Shown piece after piece: positions 13,045 to 24,465 of a stretch of 64,000 bases of DNA. Position 1 is the first letter of the stretch. Each line of letters opens with the position of its first letter. The translations under genes were made by a program, and so were the position numbers. The DNA comes from Ascaphus truei (taxonomy: Eukaryota; Chordata; Amphibia; Anura; Ascaphidae). The stretch covers positions 1-64,000 of the forward strand of contig WSYH01001915.1 in the NCBI GenBank assembly GCA_036426205.1, in the 5' to 3' direction. The notes beneath the pieces were generated by a model, which saw nothing but the letters and a program-made list of their open reading frames with translations, did no database searches and was not told the origin of the DNA.

Positions 13045-13284
13045 TGGGGACAGGGGTTCTTCTGAACTGAAAAGTTTGATTCAGCCCCGGGACCCTTTAC
13101 TTCCCGAGATACAGGCCCGTTATGGGTGCGGTTTCTCCTTCAATGTAAAATCCCATGGTCACAGACCCACAGGATTTTACATGGTGGGGATACGAGCACC
13201 CATAACGGGCCTGTACTCGGGAAGTAAAGGGTCCCCGGACCTTGAAATCAATGCAGTTCAGCTCCGGAAATCCCCCTGCTAGTG
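13045..13284. repeat. ~240 bp palindrome, family copy 2
   Basis: Its arms carry GGGACCCTTTACTTCCCGAG and CGGGAAGTAAAGGGTCCC, with CCCGTTATGGGTGC and GCACCCATAACGGG inside. It is followed by the same tail (GATCGCCTGTTAGCAGGC, AGAGTGACTG) that follows copy 3 at 37150. Confidence 0.85.
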
Positions 13285-13440
13285 TAGAATTTAAATAAAA
13301 CCCTGTGATCGCCTGTTAGCAGGCGTGCAGTTAGAGTGACTGTTAAAGACATGTAGTTCGGTAGGATAAAACAGCAGGGACCCGCCCTATGTTAATCCGA
13401 TGGGCCATTTAGTCTGCAGAGGACCATCTCGGACCACCAC
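13285..13440. repeat. shared tail plus MITE fragment
   Basis: This holds the tail of the palindrome family and then AACAGCAGGGACCC...TTAATCCGATGGGCCATT, a piece of the MITE family at 33601-33888. The same pair of blocks is found at 37140-37330, so it is a composite repeat. Confidence 0.65.
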
Positions 13441-13779
13441 GAGAACGGCCGCTGCAGCAGTATTACCTCATGTTGAATAGGAGCGTAGTGTATCTGGGAC
13501 TAATATGGCTACCATGCCTTTTCCTTGTTTTCTCTTGGAAAATTTCTGGAATAATACTCCGCTTCCAAGAATATCTGAACATTTTATTTATCTCAGTCAT
13601 TATCATTTAAAAAATTCCATAGAAATCTATTTTCTCTGTGGGTATAATTATGCTGGACATTATAATTTTCATACTAGACCCTGACTGGAATTAATGTATT
13701 CCAGTGGGTCAACCTAACTTTCTAATTGTTTGTGTATTTTATTCCCTTTATTTCAAATCCTATTGATTTATCATTTCAG

Positions 13780-13897
13780 CTGACACCAGTTGGAACCACA
13801 ATCTTCACTGGATTTCAGGAGACAATGGTGCTACAGAATTGATGATGGTCCAAACGGCCAGATTGAATATGTCATTCAATACAATCCAAATGACACT
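13780..13897 (+). CDS. PCDH15: protocadherin-15 exon, EC2 start (two one-base gaps)
   Basis: PCDH15 is the calcium-dependent cadherin that forms the lower part of the inner-ear tip link with cadherin-23. The exon follows TTTCAG and ends at GTAAGT. It opens in phase 0 with [12 protein letters not shown], which I recognise as the start of PCDH15 cadherin repeat 2. In a shifted frame it continues with [19 protein letters not shown], the acidic calcium-site segment typical of cadherins. The exon is 118 bases, while the family needs 40 codons (120 bases). Two single bases are missing, one in a T run near 13815 and one in an A run near 13835. Read literally, tandem stops follow within the exon. The next two exons are found downstream in order and phase, so the host gene is secure. 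Assembly error is likelier than true inactivation. Confidence 0.9.
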
Positions 13898-16320
13898 GTA
13901 AGTATGCCTATATAATCACGTATGACTAAAATAATGATATTTTTGTACCAAATAAAAGCAACTGTTGAAAACTGAGCGGATGCTAAAGATTTGTATTTAG
14001 AGTATGTATACATTTATGAAAATGTAATGTAATGCATACGGTAAATGTAATTTGTGTCTGACTATTGCAAGTAAGTACATTGATATGTTCGTTTCAGTTT
14101 GTACTTTGCAGATCCTTGGGAAATGTAATATATTTTTATTTGGCATATAGTCATGACATTATGTAACAATATTATGAGAGTATATGTTTAATAGGCCAAA
14201 TTAAACATCTTACATAGTATTCAAATTAGATCAGGCTGAAACAAAGTTTGCCGTTTGTATATATCCAATTGATATATAATACTTATATTCATAGTTATTT
14301 CATATTGATTTAGAGGAAAGCATACTTTACAAAAACCATAACATTTGCCAAGTATGGGGCTAATTCAACATACAGATATGTGCAATCTGTCCAAAATGCA
14401 TTAGTGATATTTTAAGCATTTTTATTTTCACATTCGATTCCCTGCCAAAACTTTTCACCAAACCTTAAGAAGTAATAATTATTTCAAATGAATAAGCTTT
14501 CAGCAAAATGTATCTCCAGGCAGTGAAGTGAAACACAGTTGTGTGCTCTATTGATATTTTCAGCATTAAGCCAATCTAGTGATTTCAGAGCGTTTTCATG
14601 TGAATCTAGCCATTTTACATATAGCAAGTGAATATAGTGATTTGAGAAGTAGAACTTAGTATATTAATTGGAATGCAATCCACAGTGACTAATGCATGGC
14701 GAAATGTCTCTGAACCCTGTCTAAGCCACAGCATTTTTCTAACTTAAAGGGTTAATTTAGATACTTTGCGACCTCATCTGAAAGTTTTGCAAATCTCACT
14801 GATTCAATATAGTAAAAAAGTGGCCATTTGGGACTTTTCAGATGAAAAGCCAAACTCTGTCAATAGGAGTTTTTTTTCCGGCCGAACTGTCGCTTTGGAC
14901 GTATTGATCAGCCCCTATGTCTCACAAGGGTAAAAATTACTTTATGGAATTCTCTATTAATAATCAGGTCACCTGGAATGCTCTTTCTATATTTTATTCT
15001 GTTCAGAAATAGCTATATATCTTTCCTTTCATAAATAAATGTCCAATTTTTTCTTAAATATATTCACTGCAATCTCATTTTCTCTAATATCAAGGAATGA
15101 TAAAGTCTTATTTGTTTTGTCCTTGGGATAAAACGTACCCTCACTAGTAAACAGTAATCATATCCCCTTTTAGACACCTTATTTTTTTGTTATATCAAAT
15201 CTTATTATGGATAGTCTTCTTATAAATCAGACCTTTCATCCCAATTATGAATTTGATTGCAGAGAAGGCACTTTATGCCGCTTCATAATGTCTACAGTAT
15301 TTATTGGGATGGGCCCAGAACTGTACCCATACTAAGGTTGTGTCCTTCATAATGTTTTATTACTGGGCCAACATTATGCTGAATTCCCTTCTATCTATTC
15401 CATATTTTATGCTTCATAATATCTTAATTTTTCTTATAGGTTTTAGCCTTTTAAGAGAGTTTTCAAATTAATTGTAAATTGGGTAGAGGATCATCTGTGC
15501 TACATGTTTAAATTCAGATTGAAGCTAAGAAGTACCTGGTTTTCTTTCTATTTCTTTCAGTTAATAATGTCTATTTTATTAAGCATTAAAAAAACTGTAG
15601 TAGAATGGCTTTTAAAAAGCATATTATTTGAAAGGAGAAAGGAACTACATATTTTTGTCTTATTGCAACTTCAAGGCCTTGTGTTAGCTGCTGGAAGGCA
15701 TTTTGTGGTACAGAATATGACAGGTAGGAATCAAGAACAGCCTTGCCGAGTGACAAACACCAGTGCTCCTTTGCTTAATTATATGAAATATGTACTGAAT
15801 AAAAAATATTATCCTAAGCAATGACATACATAACTATACTAGGATTTATCAAGTTTTATTTTACTATTTTGTACTAGTGGTAAAATGATAGGTGACAATA
15901 TGAGGACACGTAACATAAGCCCCTACTCAGTATGTATGAAGCCTCTCCCTCGCTCTGGAGAACATTTTAATTGCATTAATTTGCACAGGCAGCAGCTTCA
16001 CAGCATATTGACTGGGGGCCTTAGTGATCAGACCCTTCCGAAACCTTCCGGCACCGGAAGACACCTTATGACCCATTGACTTGAATGAGCTGTAAGAAAT
16101 GTTTTGGCGTCGGATGTTTCTTATGGTACTGTTAGTAAATATGACCCATTGTTTTATTGCACATAATGTAATATTGGCCATAGTGTTAAATAATGCAACA
16201 GACCTAAAACAATTAAACATGTTTTACATATAGTACATGTTTGCAAATAACTATTTTGCTTTTGCATGAACAGTTTGTTACAAAAAGTCAGTGATTCACT
16301 GTTCAATTTTAATTCCATAG
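13898..16320 (+). other. PCDH15: PCDH15 intron, 2.4 kb, no other feature recognised
   Basis: This runs from the GTAAGT donor at 13898 to the CATAG acceptor at 16320. It is AT-rich unique-looking DNA without palindromes or tandem arrays. The open frames at 15504-16079 are short and resemble no protein. Confidence 0.75.
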
Positions 16321-16426
16321 GCATCCATACAGACCTTTGACATTCTCTCACACTGTCTGGAGCAGTGGTCTGCGCGCAGGCTGAATTATGAAGAGAAGAC
16401 AGCTACTTGTTATTGTCCAAGCTAAT
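16321..16426 (+). CDS. PCDH15: protocadherin-15 exon, EC2 middle (five one-base gaps)
   Basis: This is the exon expected between the other two, and it is easy to miss because it is broken. It follows TTCCATAG and ends before GTAATG. Segments in successive frames read QTFDI, then (shifted) LTLSGAVV, then RLNYEEKT, then YFV and IVQAN. These match PCDH15 repeat 2 in order and spacing, and the closing QAN meets DRA of the next exon to give the cadherin AxDxA motif. The length is 106 bases; the family uses 37 codons (111 bases), so exactly five bases are missing. The gaps fall at about 16354, 16371, 16378, 16401 and 16407, several in repeated-base positions. All are deletions, which is typical of uncorrected long reads. 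True decay of this exon cannot be excluded from one sequence. Confidence 0.87.
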
Positions 16427-18940
16427 GTAATGCTGAGTCCTTTACTGGTCAAATGTGCCAGACAAACATAGTGCCAATTAAATTTGTTTACAAAAATGGA
16501 AATTGCCAGGACCAGAAGTCGTCCATTTTCCATTGTGCTTCTGTCAGATTATGTCCAATATCCCCTCATTCCTATTCTAGCCTTAACACAATTGACATGC
16601 AATTTACTTTCTAACAATAGAGTACCCATGTTCTGAAACAAAAGAAATTATTTTTGACATAAGCAGTTGACTGTATATTAAGCACAGTCCAGTATGAAAG
16701 TGCATTAGTGTCAACTGAAGTATGCATTTTGATATACCCAGTGATGCTAATTTGATGTGGTACAAGTTAATGGATACATTTGAGCGCATTCTACAGCTTT
16801 GAAATAAGCTTGTAAAAGAAAAGCTAGTTTTCCTTTTAAGCATGCAGTTTGTTGAAGCTTGTGATAATCGTGTGTGAATGAAAGTGAAATCAACCTACAT
16901 TTAGTACATAAAGTAACTGAATTTGGAAGCGAATGACTGTGTAATAATGTTTGTTTTCCCGTTCGCTTTTTTAAATGTATACCATAATGCGCTTTAAAAC
17001 TTAAATGTATACCTGGCATTGCCTATTATTTTCCAAATAATTAAACAACATCACTGCCTTTAAGTCAACTTTGTTTTCCATAAATGATCATAAACAAAAA
17101 TTACAGTAAACCATTACATTTTAAGCAGCAGTCGCCGTAAGTAAACTTCTTCTTTTTAATATAAGAACAAGAGGGCACTTCGGACTGAACCACACTATTT
17201 TCAGCTCCAGTTAACTCCAAATTCCCGAGATAATTTCCCTTTCAGTGCCAGTGTCCTATGGAGAATCCAACATGGCTGCAATGTCGACACTAAGAGAAAA
17301 TCACAACTATGACTGCCTGCAGCTTCCTGTTTGCACACAGATTCCGTAAGATTTTTAATGCCATGTTGTTTACTCAGGAGCTGGCACGGCCATGTAATTA
17401 CACTGCTATATGTCAGGAACTGGGCGTTCTATCAGAAAATAGGGTGGTTTGCCTTGGAGGATCCCTTGGTTCCAGTTATTAAAAAAAAACATCAATAAAG
17501 AATAAATCCAGGTGGGATTCCTGCTTTGAAATGTAGGATTAAATAATTTATAACAATGCAGTTTATCTCAGCAATTGTTTATATTTACCAACGTTATGAT
17601 AAGACAAAAGTTTTCCGGAATCCACAACCATTGTACAGTATAGACGAAAACAGCACTATGTTTATCAAAGAAGAGGAATAAAATTAAAAGCAATTTGAGT
17701 TATTTCTTTTCAAAAATCTGGTGCAATTCTTTTGCACTAGTTTTGCCCTAGATTTGCCTAGATTTGCAGCAACACCCTTTATTTTATATTCTTCTTCCAG
17801 AGACAGTAGACCAAACAAGTGTGAAAGATCTGAGTTCAGAATAAACCTATCTACAGTAACTATCATGTTAATCATATGGTAGAACAATATTTAATACATT
17901 TTTCATGTACAATTTATTAAACCACAGGTGCATTACATAGAGTAGAAGCAAAGTGGTTAAACATTGAATTCCGGGAAATTTACTTATTGGTCTGGGCTGG
18001 TAAATAACTCTTTTGGGTATTCCCCTCATTGCTATGCTATTTATGTCTGTTGAGATTAATCCTTGACCTTTTGCCTAGGTTTTTTGCACTAGATGATTAA
18101 TAAGGTTATTATTGGAAAGGAGGAATGTGATCCCTGATTTGTTAGCTTTATGTATTGCCAGTTTCTAGTGGAATTAGGGTTTTACTTGTTATTTCTCATC
18201 ATCTGTTTTGTCCTTTCTCATAGTTCAATAAGTATGCCCTATGGGAAACAATGCTATCCACAAAGAATATATATTGTGTTTAATTTTTATATTAATCTGG
18301 TCACTCTTCTGACTCACAAGACATAAGATCCAATATTACCATCCACAGACAGGATAAAATGTTAAGGCAAATCTAAGTAAACATACAATATGTTTACATT
18401 CTTTACAAATGAATGTATAACGTCTTTTAAAATTATTTGGCATAATACAATATATGTTTGAAAATATAGTATATAGTACTGATTGTTGCTATTAGCAAAA
18501 TATTCTTTATTAAATCTCAAAACAATTGACAATAACATGAAATGCTTATTTATCAGCTAATTCTGATAACTGGTATTCAAATATGTCTTAAACCATCACC
18601 ACTTTTTAAAGCTACGTAGTTAAATATGGAATTCAAAATATGTGTCAATAAGTGTTTTCAGTTAAACCAATTGCTACTGTACAGTTTGTTTCGGACAAGT
18701 TTAAGCACTTATAACAGGAAAATAGACACATTGAAAAGTCCCCTTTATTAAAGAGACAGTGTACTGTACTCTATATAAAATATACCAGGGCTCTTCCAAC
18801 TGGCAGGCCGTGAGACAAATGTAGTCCTTAAGGGCTTCATGTGGTTTTTCAATTCTCATCTCCTGTCATAGTAATTCATACTAGTAGCATAAGCAGCGAA
18901 GTGAAGATTTTCACACTATTCACTTGTAAGTTACCCTAGT
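16427..18940 (+). other. PCDH15: PCDH15 intron (22.4 kb), first part, nothing recognised
   Basis: AT-rich DNA with no recognised repeat boundary or exon. The intron as a whole runs to 38790, and its later part is dense with transposable elements listed separately. Confidence 0.6.
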
Positions 18941-18941
18941 G

Positions 18942-18942
<1 letters not shown>

Positions 18943-18980
<38 letters not shown>
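18943..18980. repeat. (AT)n microsatellite
   Basis: An almost uninterrupted TA dinucleotide run, followed by ACACATGAAATTC at the edge of a repeat. Confidence 0.95.
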
Positions 18981-18984
<4 letters not shown>

Positions 18985-19052
18985 GAAATTCAGTCAGCAC
19001 ACTGTAATTGAAGATGTAGTAATAGCAGATGCTAGTCCCATAGAGAGTAAAT

Positions 19053-19188
19053 AGATACGAACCAATCCAAAGACCAGTAAAGAGACAGCAGACCGCTCGG
19101 GGTTAATCCAAAAGTCTATATTCACAACATGAAATACACGTTGTCTGTCTGCTGTCTCTTTACTGGTCTTTGGATTGGTTCGTATACT
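19053..19188. repeat. inverted repeat with ~38 bp perfect arms
   Basis: The left arm starts ATACGAACCAATCCAAAGAC at about 19054. The right arm ends GTCTTTGGATTGGTTCGTAT at about 19186. They enclose about 55 bases. The element sits between two AT arrays. Confidence 0.85.
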
Positions 19189-19222
19189 ATATATATATAT
19201 ATAATATATATATATATATATT
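19187..19222. repeat. (AT)n microsatellite
   Basis: TA-rich run directly abutting the Penelope-type tail that starts at 19223. Confidence 0.9.
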
Positions 19223-19320
19223 AAAATAAAAAACGAATAGACGATACCGTTCTGTGGCTAACGAAATGCTTTATTTGTGCGACCTTTCGAGATACACTGA
19301 TACCGCTGGAAGAAGGTGAC
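19223..19320 (-). mobile_element. Penelope-type 3' tail fragment
   Basis: On the minus strand it reads ATCTCGAAAGGTCGCACAAA, then AAAGCATTTCGTTAGCCACA and GAACGGTATCGTC, ending in an AT array. The same string is at 23250-23320 on the + strand. This end sequence resembles Penelope-like terminal repeats that follow a CGAAA motif. No coding part is attached here. Confidence 0.6.
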
Positions 19321-19419
19321 AATGATTGAAGCAGAAAAGGTTTTTTACTTTAAAAACAGTGCGTACTGGAATGTGGATCGTGATTGAAGCTTACCCTCCC
19401 CTTACAAATTACCATGTGT

Positions 19420-19562
19420 TTTATATATAGATAATATATAATATAATATATATATAATATATTATATATATATATATATATATACATACATATATATATA
19501 CATACATATATATATACATACATATATATATATATACATATAACATATATACAATATACAAC
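19420..19562. repeat. AT-rich simple repeat (TA, TACATA units)
   Basis: TA runs mixed with ATATACATACAT units. The minus-strand open frame rich in Tyr and Ile through it is an artefact. Confidence 0.9.
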
Positions 19563-19650
19563 AAGACAAACTGCCTGCAACAGACTAAGCAAATAATGAG
19601 TACTTAATTAGTAATATAATAACCACTAACGGTGCTAGGGACTAGAAGTA

Positions 19651-20003
19651 CTGCTGCGGCCAAGTTTATTCGAGCATTTGCCCGTTCTTGGCCGCAGCAG
19701 TAGCCTGGCGCGCCCGAGAGTGACGGGCGCGCGCCGAAGCAGCGGAAGAGAGCCTCCTCGATCGGGGCGCTCTCCCTACCGCTGCCGGCTCCGCCGGGTC
19801 CCCCGGAACCCCTGCCGCCGTCCCCCCACATCGCGGGACACCAGGGCTCCCTCGGGGAGCCCTGGACGCGCGTGCAGGGGGCGCACGCTCCCGAAGAAGC
19901 GTGACCGCGCGTCTATGACGCGCGGCCACGCCGAGGGGCGGCCACTAGCAAGCCGGGAAATCTCCGCTTGGATCTGGCCGCAGTGCGATAAACTGTGTCG
20001 CCA
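19651..20003. repeat. GC-rich repeat headed by a 16-bp-stem hairpin
   Basis: TACTGCTGCGGCCAAG and its reverse complement CTTGGCCGCAGCAGTA enclose TTTATTCGAGCATTTGCCCG. About 300 bases of very CpG-rich sequence follow. The head is shared with 8655, and the TTTATTCGAGC core also appears at both ends of the MITE at 26591-26987. Long open frames here on both strands reflect composition. Confidence 0.7.
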
Positions 20004-20013
20004 CTGTATATAA

Positions 20014-21086
20014 CAATGAAAGAAAAGAAAAGCGTCCTAACTCAGAACTCAAGTATACTCAGAAACAATATCAAAGAAAATTATGATTTATTTAACAGCA
20101 CAAATAATCAAACATAAAATACAAAAATATTAAAACAAACCCTGACATCCTCCTGTGATAGAATATGTATCAGACAGGGGAAACCCCTATGAAGATACTG
20201 ATGGACCCTAATACCAAGGCAAGGGGAAAAAAAGCTATAAGCACAAATATATGTAGAACAAGGGTAAAAACAACCCCTTGAACCTACAAGCCGGCTCACC
20301 CCTATTAAATATAAAACCACACAGCAAGCATAGATAACACATGTACCAAATTGGCCTAATACATGCTGATGTCACAAGACATATATTATATACATACACC
20401 GTAATGCAGTTGGTATAATCAAGGCAAACCAGGCACAGTACCAAAAAGAGAATGTTAGTATGGGATCAACAATGGTTAACAGTTCACATCAGTTACCATA
20501 GTCCATGAGACCATCCATGCCAAACTGTGATAGTAAAATGTCAAAGGTAAAGATTTCCAATTGAGGGGTCCATCCGCAGGGGAGTCAGGGAAAAACAAAA
20601 CGGCTATTGGTAACTGATGTGAAATGTTAACCATTGTTGATCCATACTAACAGTCTCTTTTTGGTACTGTGCCTGGTTTGCCTTGATTATACCAACTGCA
20701 TTACGGTGTATGTATATAATATAGTATTTGGCATCAGCATGTATTAGGCAATTGGTGCATGTGTTACCTATGCTTGCTGTGTGGTTTTATATTTAATAGG
20801 GGTGAGGCCGGCTTGTAGGTTCAAGGGATTTGTTAACCCCTTGTTCTACATATATTTTGGCTTATAGTCTTTTTCCCCCCTTGCCTTGGGTATTAGGGGT
20901 CCATCAGTATCTTCATAGGGGATTTCCCCTGTCTGATACATATTCTATCACAGGATGTCAGGGTTTGTTTTAATATTTTTTGTATTTATGTTTGATTATT
21001 TGTGCTGTTAAATAAATCATAATTTTCTTTGATATTTGTTCTGAGTATACTGAGTGCTGAGTTGGGACGCTTTCTTTTTTCCATTG
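20014..21086. repeat. ~1.07 kb palindrome
   Basis: The left arm (20014 to about 20498) and right arm (about 20608 to 21086) are inverted copies with a spacer of about 110 bases. Paired landmarks are AAATAAATCATAATTTTCTT with its complement, CCTGACATCCTCCTGTGATA with TATCACAGGATGTCAGG, and GTAATGCAGTTGGTATAATC with GATTATACCAACTGCATTAC. Differences are mainly one-base gaps and substitutions. No coding region is recognised. The right arm ends at an AT array. Confidence 0.9.
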
Positions 21087-21089
21087 TTT

Positions 21090-21131
21090 TATATATATAT
21101 ATATATATACATAATATATATATATATACAG
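21090..21131. repeat. (AT)n microsatellite
   Basis: TA run separating the palindrome from the next repeat block. Confidence 0.9.
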
Positions 21132-21139
21132 TAGATAGA

Positions 21140-22475
21140 TAGAAAACAAAATGGGGCAGCCGGCACTCCCCAATACCATAAATAGTTGGGTGCATGTCCT
21201 ATACCAATAGTAAGAGAAAAGTAATCCACTCCAGCAGGAGCAGACACAAGACAGTACTCAAAGGTAAGTAAGAAAACTTGTATTAAAAAATAAACAGCAC
21301 AAACATGACCAACATTTCGGTTCCGTGGGACCTTCCTCAGGGTGGTGCTTGAGACTAATGGCCAGTGGATCCTTAAATACCCCCATATCCCCACCACAAT
21401 GACTCAACCAGAGTAGCTGATTGGCCGTGCATCAAGTCCCATGATCAGACCCAAAGTCGTGATGTCACACTATGCTGTCATCAACACAGCCACATGATCC
21501 ACAGGGATCAGAGTTGTGTATGTCAGTACCATCAGGTCAACCCTGAGTTGTGTTTGCAGTACCATCAGGCTGCCACTGCGAGGGAAAAAGTGTCCTCCGT
21601 AACCATGGTGCCGTGCTGCGGAGACCGTGACCACTCGTGAGGAAGGCTTAGTTGCGAAACGCTTAGTGGCTAATTTTAATTTTTGCTGCTGTTGATCCTG
21701 CCTGCCTTTGCCTTATTTTGGACAACTAATCAAGTCCTATATCTTTGGACTTTCTCAGTGGACTGTGCTGTGCTGATCTATGTATGCAGTATCTTTACAT
21801 CAAGGAGCTGAGTATCTTGGGTTATTTTATTCCCTCCCTGTTTTGTTTCCCATCTGCTTAATATATGATTTGGGTCACTAAATATAAACTTATATTCTCC
21901 TTTGCCCTAGCATCACCTGAGTTGCAATAGGTTTATACTTTGTTAGTGACATTTTTTACGCTATTAGCATAACACTTACGTTATTTTTTGTGTATTCTTT
22001 TTAGCTTATATATGTAGACCGTGATGTCTTTAGTCTCTTATACAGTGGTGACCGGCCGGTCTATATTGCTTTGTTGCGGGAACTTTTGTTCCCACAGAAA
22101 GCCAGTTTCTTAAGGGCATCATATTTTTATTTTTTTTGGGTCTATATTTTGTGTTGCATTCTATGCTTTTTGTTCTTGCTTTTCCTGTCCATTGGTTTTC
22201 TTCTATTCGTTAGTCAGGCAGGTTCTCCAGTTAGTTGTTTGTATGTCTGTATTTTTTTCAATTTAATTAAAGTACCCCTTTTATTCTTTGCAAACATTTG
22301 TTGAGTGCTACTTTAGAGGTTTTCTTTTTTGTGTTTCCATATTCATTTCTTTCCTCTAGCACCACCTACAGCTTATACCTCTGCTATAACTATTTCAGAT
22401 ATATTTTTCTGATTTAGGTAGGTTTTGACTCTGCTCTATTTATTGGTAGTGATGCGATATTCGCTTCTTTGTGTA
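21140..22475. mobile_element. Penelope-type terminal repeat composite, two hammerhead-like motifs
   Basis: Two blocks in opposite orientation. On the minus strand, 21340 to 21315 reads CTGAGGA, A, GGTCC...GGAACC, GAAA. On the + strand, 21637-21659 reads TGAGGA, A, GGC...GC, GAAACGC. The second block continues to 22475, and its last ~480 bases recur inverted at 33958-34448. No coding region was found. The assignment to Penelope-like elements rests on the motif and the AT-array end. Confidence 0.5.
21315..21340 (-). ncRNA. hammerhead-like ribozyme motif (decayed or variant)
   Basis: Read on the minus strand: core CTGAGGA, one extra A, stem II GGTCC/GGAACC around a short loop, then GAAA followed by TGTT and GGT. 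The GGT could pair with the ACC just before the core as a short stem I. The hammerhead core consensus is CUGANGA...GAAA. The extra A departs from it, and activity is untested. Confidence 0.5.
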
Positions 22476-22908
22476 TACTATAAATATATATATATATATT
22501 ACAAATGGTATACATGTTTGCAAAATGTTGAAATATTATCATTTTCAAGTTTTTAAATGTATCAAAAAAGACATTACCTATACATTATGCTTGTATCTCT
22601 TATGATCCTAAAAAAAAAAATCTTCACTGGCCCCTTATTTTGAGAACGAGTTGACGAGCCATGCACTATACTAATGTCAAAGGCAATGGGAATTAAATGG
22701 AATAATATATGTCTATTAACAGCCACCCAAGGGGCTTTATGCAGTATATTTGTGGATTGCAGTTGCAGTACTACCCTACCATAGCAGAATCCAAAAACTA
22801 TAGCTGTGGGTTGCAGTATTGTACTTTGCATAGCGCTGTGTTTTGTAAAACACTGGAATAGATATTTACTGTATGAGAAATAAATTTCATGTTTATACTA
22901 TATCTACA

Positions 22909-22939
<31 letters not shown>

Positions 22940-23097
22940 CAGTGTTCGACAAACCTATACATTTGCTCGCCCCGGGCGAGTGGATTTAACCTCCGGGCGA
23001 GTAAATATTGGCCCAAGCAGTACACGTTTGGTACTAGGTGGTGAGTAGATTTTTTTGTGTGGCGAGTAGATTTTTTGGTGATTTGTCAACCACTGTA

Positions 23098-23099
<2 letters not shown>
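22476..23099. other. intronic sequence with short TG/TA run
   Basis: There is a small AT run at 22483-22499 and a TG/TA run at 22909-22939. GGGCGAGT-type blocks occur at 22965-23075, loosely repeated. Nothing else was recognised. Confidence 0.45.
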
Positions 23100-23140
<41 letters not shown>

Positions 23141-23185
23141 TATTATAATATTATATATATATATATATATATATTATGTATATAT
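23100..23185. repeat. (AT)n microsatellite
   Basis: A long TA run abutting the Penelope-type tail at 23186. Confidence 0.95.
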
Positions 23186-23325
23186 ATATGTAGAGGTATA
23201 TCAGTTCCGTGTTAGCCGAGCTTCAATAATCGCCGGAAGAAGAGATAAGTGTATCTCGAAAGCTCGCACAAATAAAAGCATTTCGTTAGCCACAGAACGG
23301 TATCATCTATTTATTTTAATAGTAA
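23186..23325 (+). mobile_element. Penelope-type 3' tail with hammerhead-like motif
   Basis: GTAGAGGTATATCAGTTCCG is followed by CGGAAGA, A, GAGATA...TATCTC, GAAA at 23234-23261. Then comes GCTCGCACAAATAAAAGCAT and CGTTAGCCACAGAACGGTAT. Stem II is a perfect six base pairs, but the core has G for U at its second position. The tail matches 19223-19320 on the other strand. Confidence 0.6.
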
Positions 23326-23371
23326 GTTATCCCTGTTCAGGAAATGTGCTCTAATCCAGCAGTGTGGTGGT

Positions 23372-24452
23372 TAACAGCTGGTAGTCAATTACAACACCAC
23401 CTGCCTGATTAGCTTCTTAGAAAAGCCTGTCTTTTGAGACAGGAAGGGGAGATTGTTCTGGTCTCACAAGTTGTGAGATTGACCAGGGGGCAGATGTCTT
23501 GAGCCGGCCAGAAGAAACAGCAGAGCTGCTTGCAAGACACAGGGGAAAGCCCTCTAAACCTGAATGCTGACAAAAACACTGAGGAAAAAGGCACAACCCA
23601 GAACAGAGAAGACTTTCCCTCCATCTACAAGAAACAGATAAGACTTATCTTTATAAGACTTTTGGCATATCTGCTCATATTCAAGATATATGTTTGGGGC
23701 TGGGAGACATGCTTAATCTAAAGGAGTTGTGACTGCATAGGTTCACTAGAAATACTCCCAAGTGAATAGAAGCTTTTGTGAACCCTTGTTTGGATGATTT
23801 TCTGATGTTAAGGAAACAGGCCGCAATTAAAGCCTTATTAATTTCCCTTATCAAGTCTCTTGCATACTCTGGGGGCACGTCCTCCTACAATATATATATA
23901 TATACTACTATATATATTGTATATATTGTAGGAGGACGTGCGCAGAGGTATGCAAGGGAGACTTGATAAGGTGAAATTAAATAAGGCTTTAATTGCGCCT
24001 GTTTCCTTAACATCAGAAAATCATCCAAACAAGGGGTCAAACAAAGCTTCTATTCACTTGGGAGTATTTCTAGTGAAACCTATGCAGTCCACAACTCCCT
24101 TTAGATAAGCATGTCTCCCAGCCCCAAACATATATCTTGATATGAGCAGATATGCCAAAAGTCTTATAAAGTAAAGTCTTATCTGTTTCTTGTAGATGGA
24201 GGGAAAGTCTTCTCTGTTCCTGGGTTGCTGCCTTTTTCCTCAGGTTTTGTCAGCATTCAGGTTTAGAGGTGCTTTCCCCTGTGTCTTGCAAGCAGCTCTG
24301 CTGTTTCTTCTGGCCGGCTCAAGACATCTGTCCCCATGGTCAATCTCACAACTTGTGAGACTCAGGAACAATCTCCCTTCCTGTCTCAAAAGACAGGCTT
24401 TTCTAAGAAGCTAATCAGGCAGGTGGTGTTGGATAATTGACTACCAGCTGTT
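23372..24452. repeat. ~1.08 kb near-perfect palindrome centred on an AT core
   Basis: The arms (23372-23890 and about 23930-24452) pair throughout: TTAACAGCTGGTAGTCAATT with AATTGACTACCAGCTGTTA, CCTGTCTTTTGAGACAGG with itself, and CTCCTACAATATATAT around the centre near 23907. The arms differ by several single-base gaps, for example GGGTTGTGCC against GGGTTGCTGCC. Single-arm relatives exist at 5118-5450. No protein is recognised; the mirrored open frames are chance. Confidence 0.92.
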
Positions 24453-24465
24453 ATATATATATACC

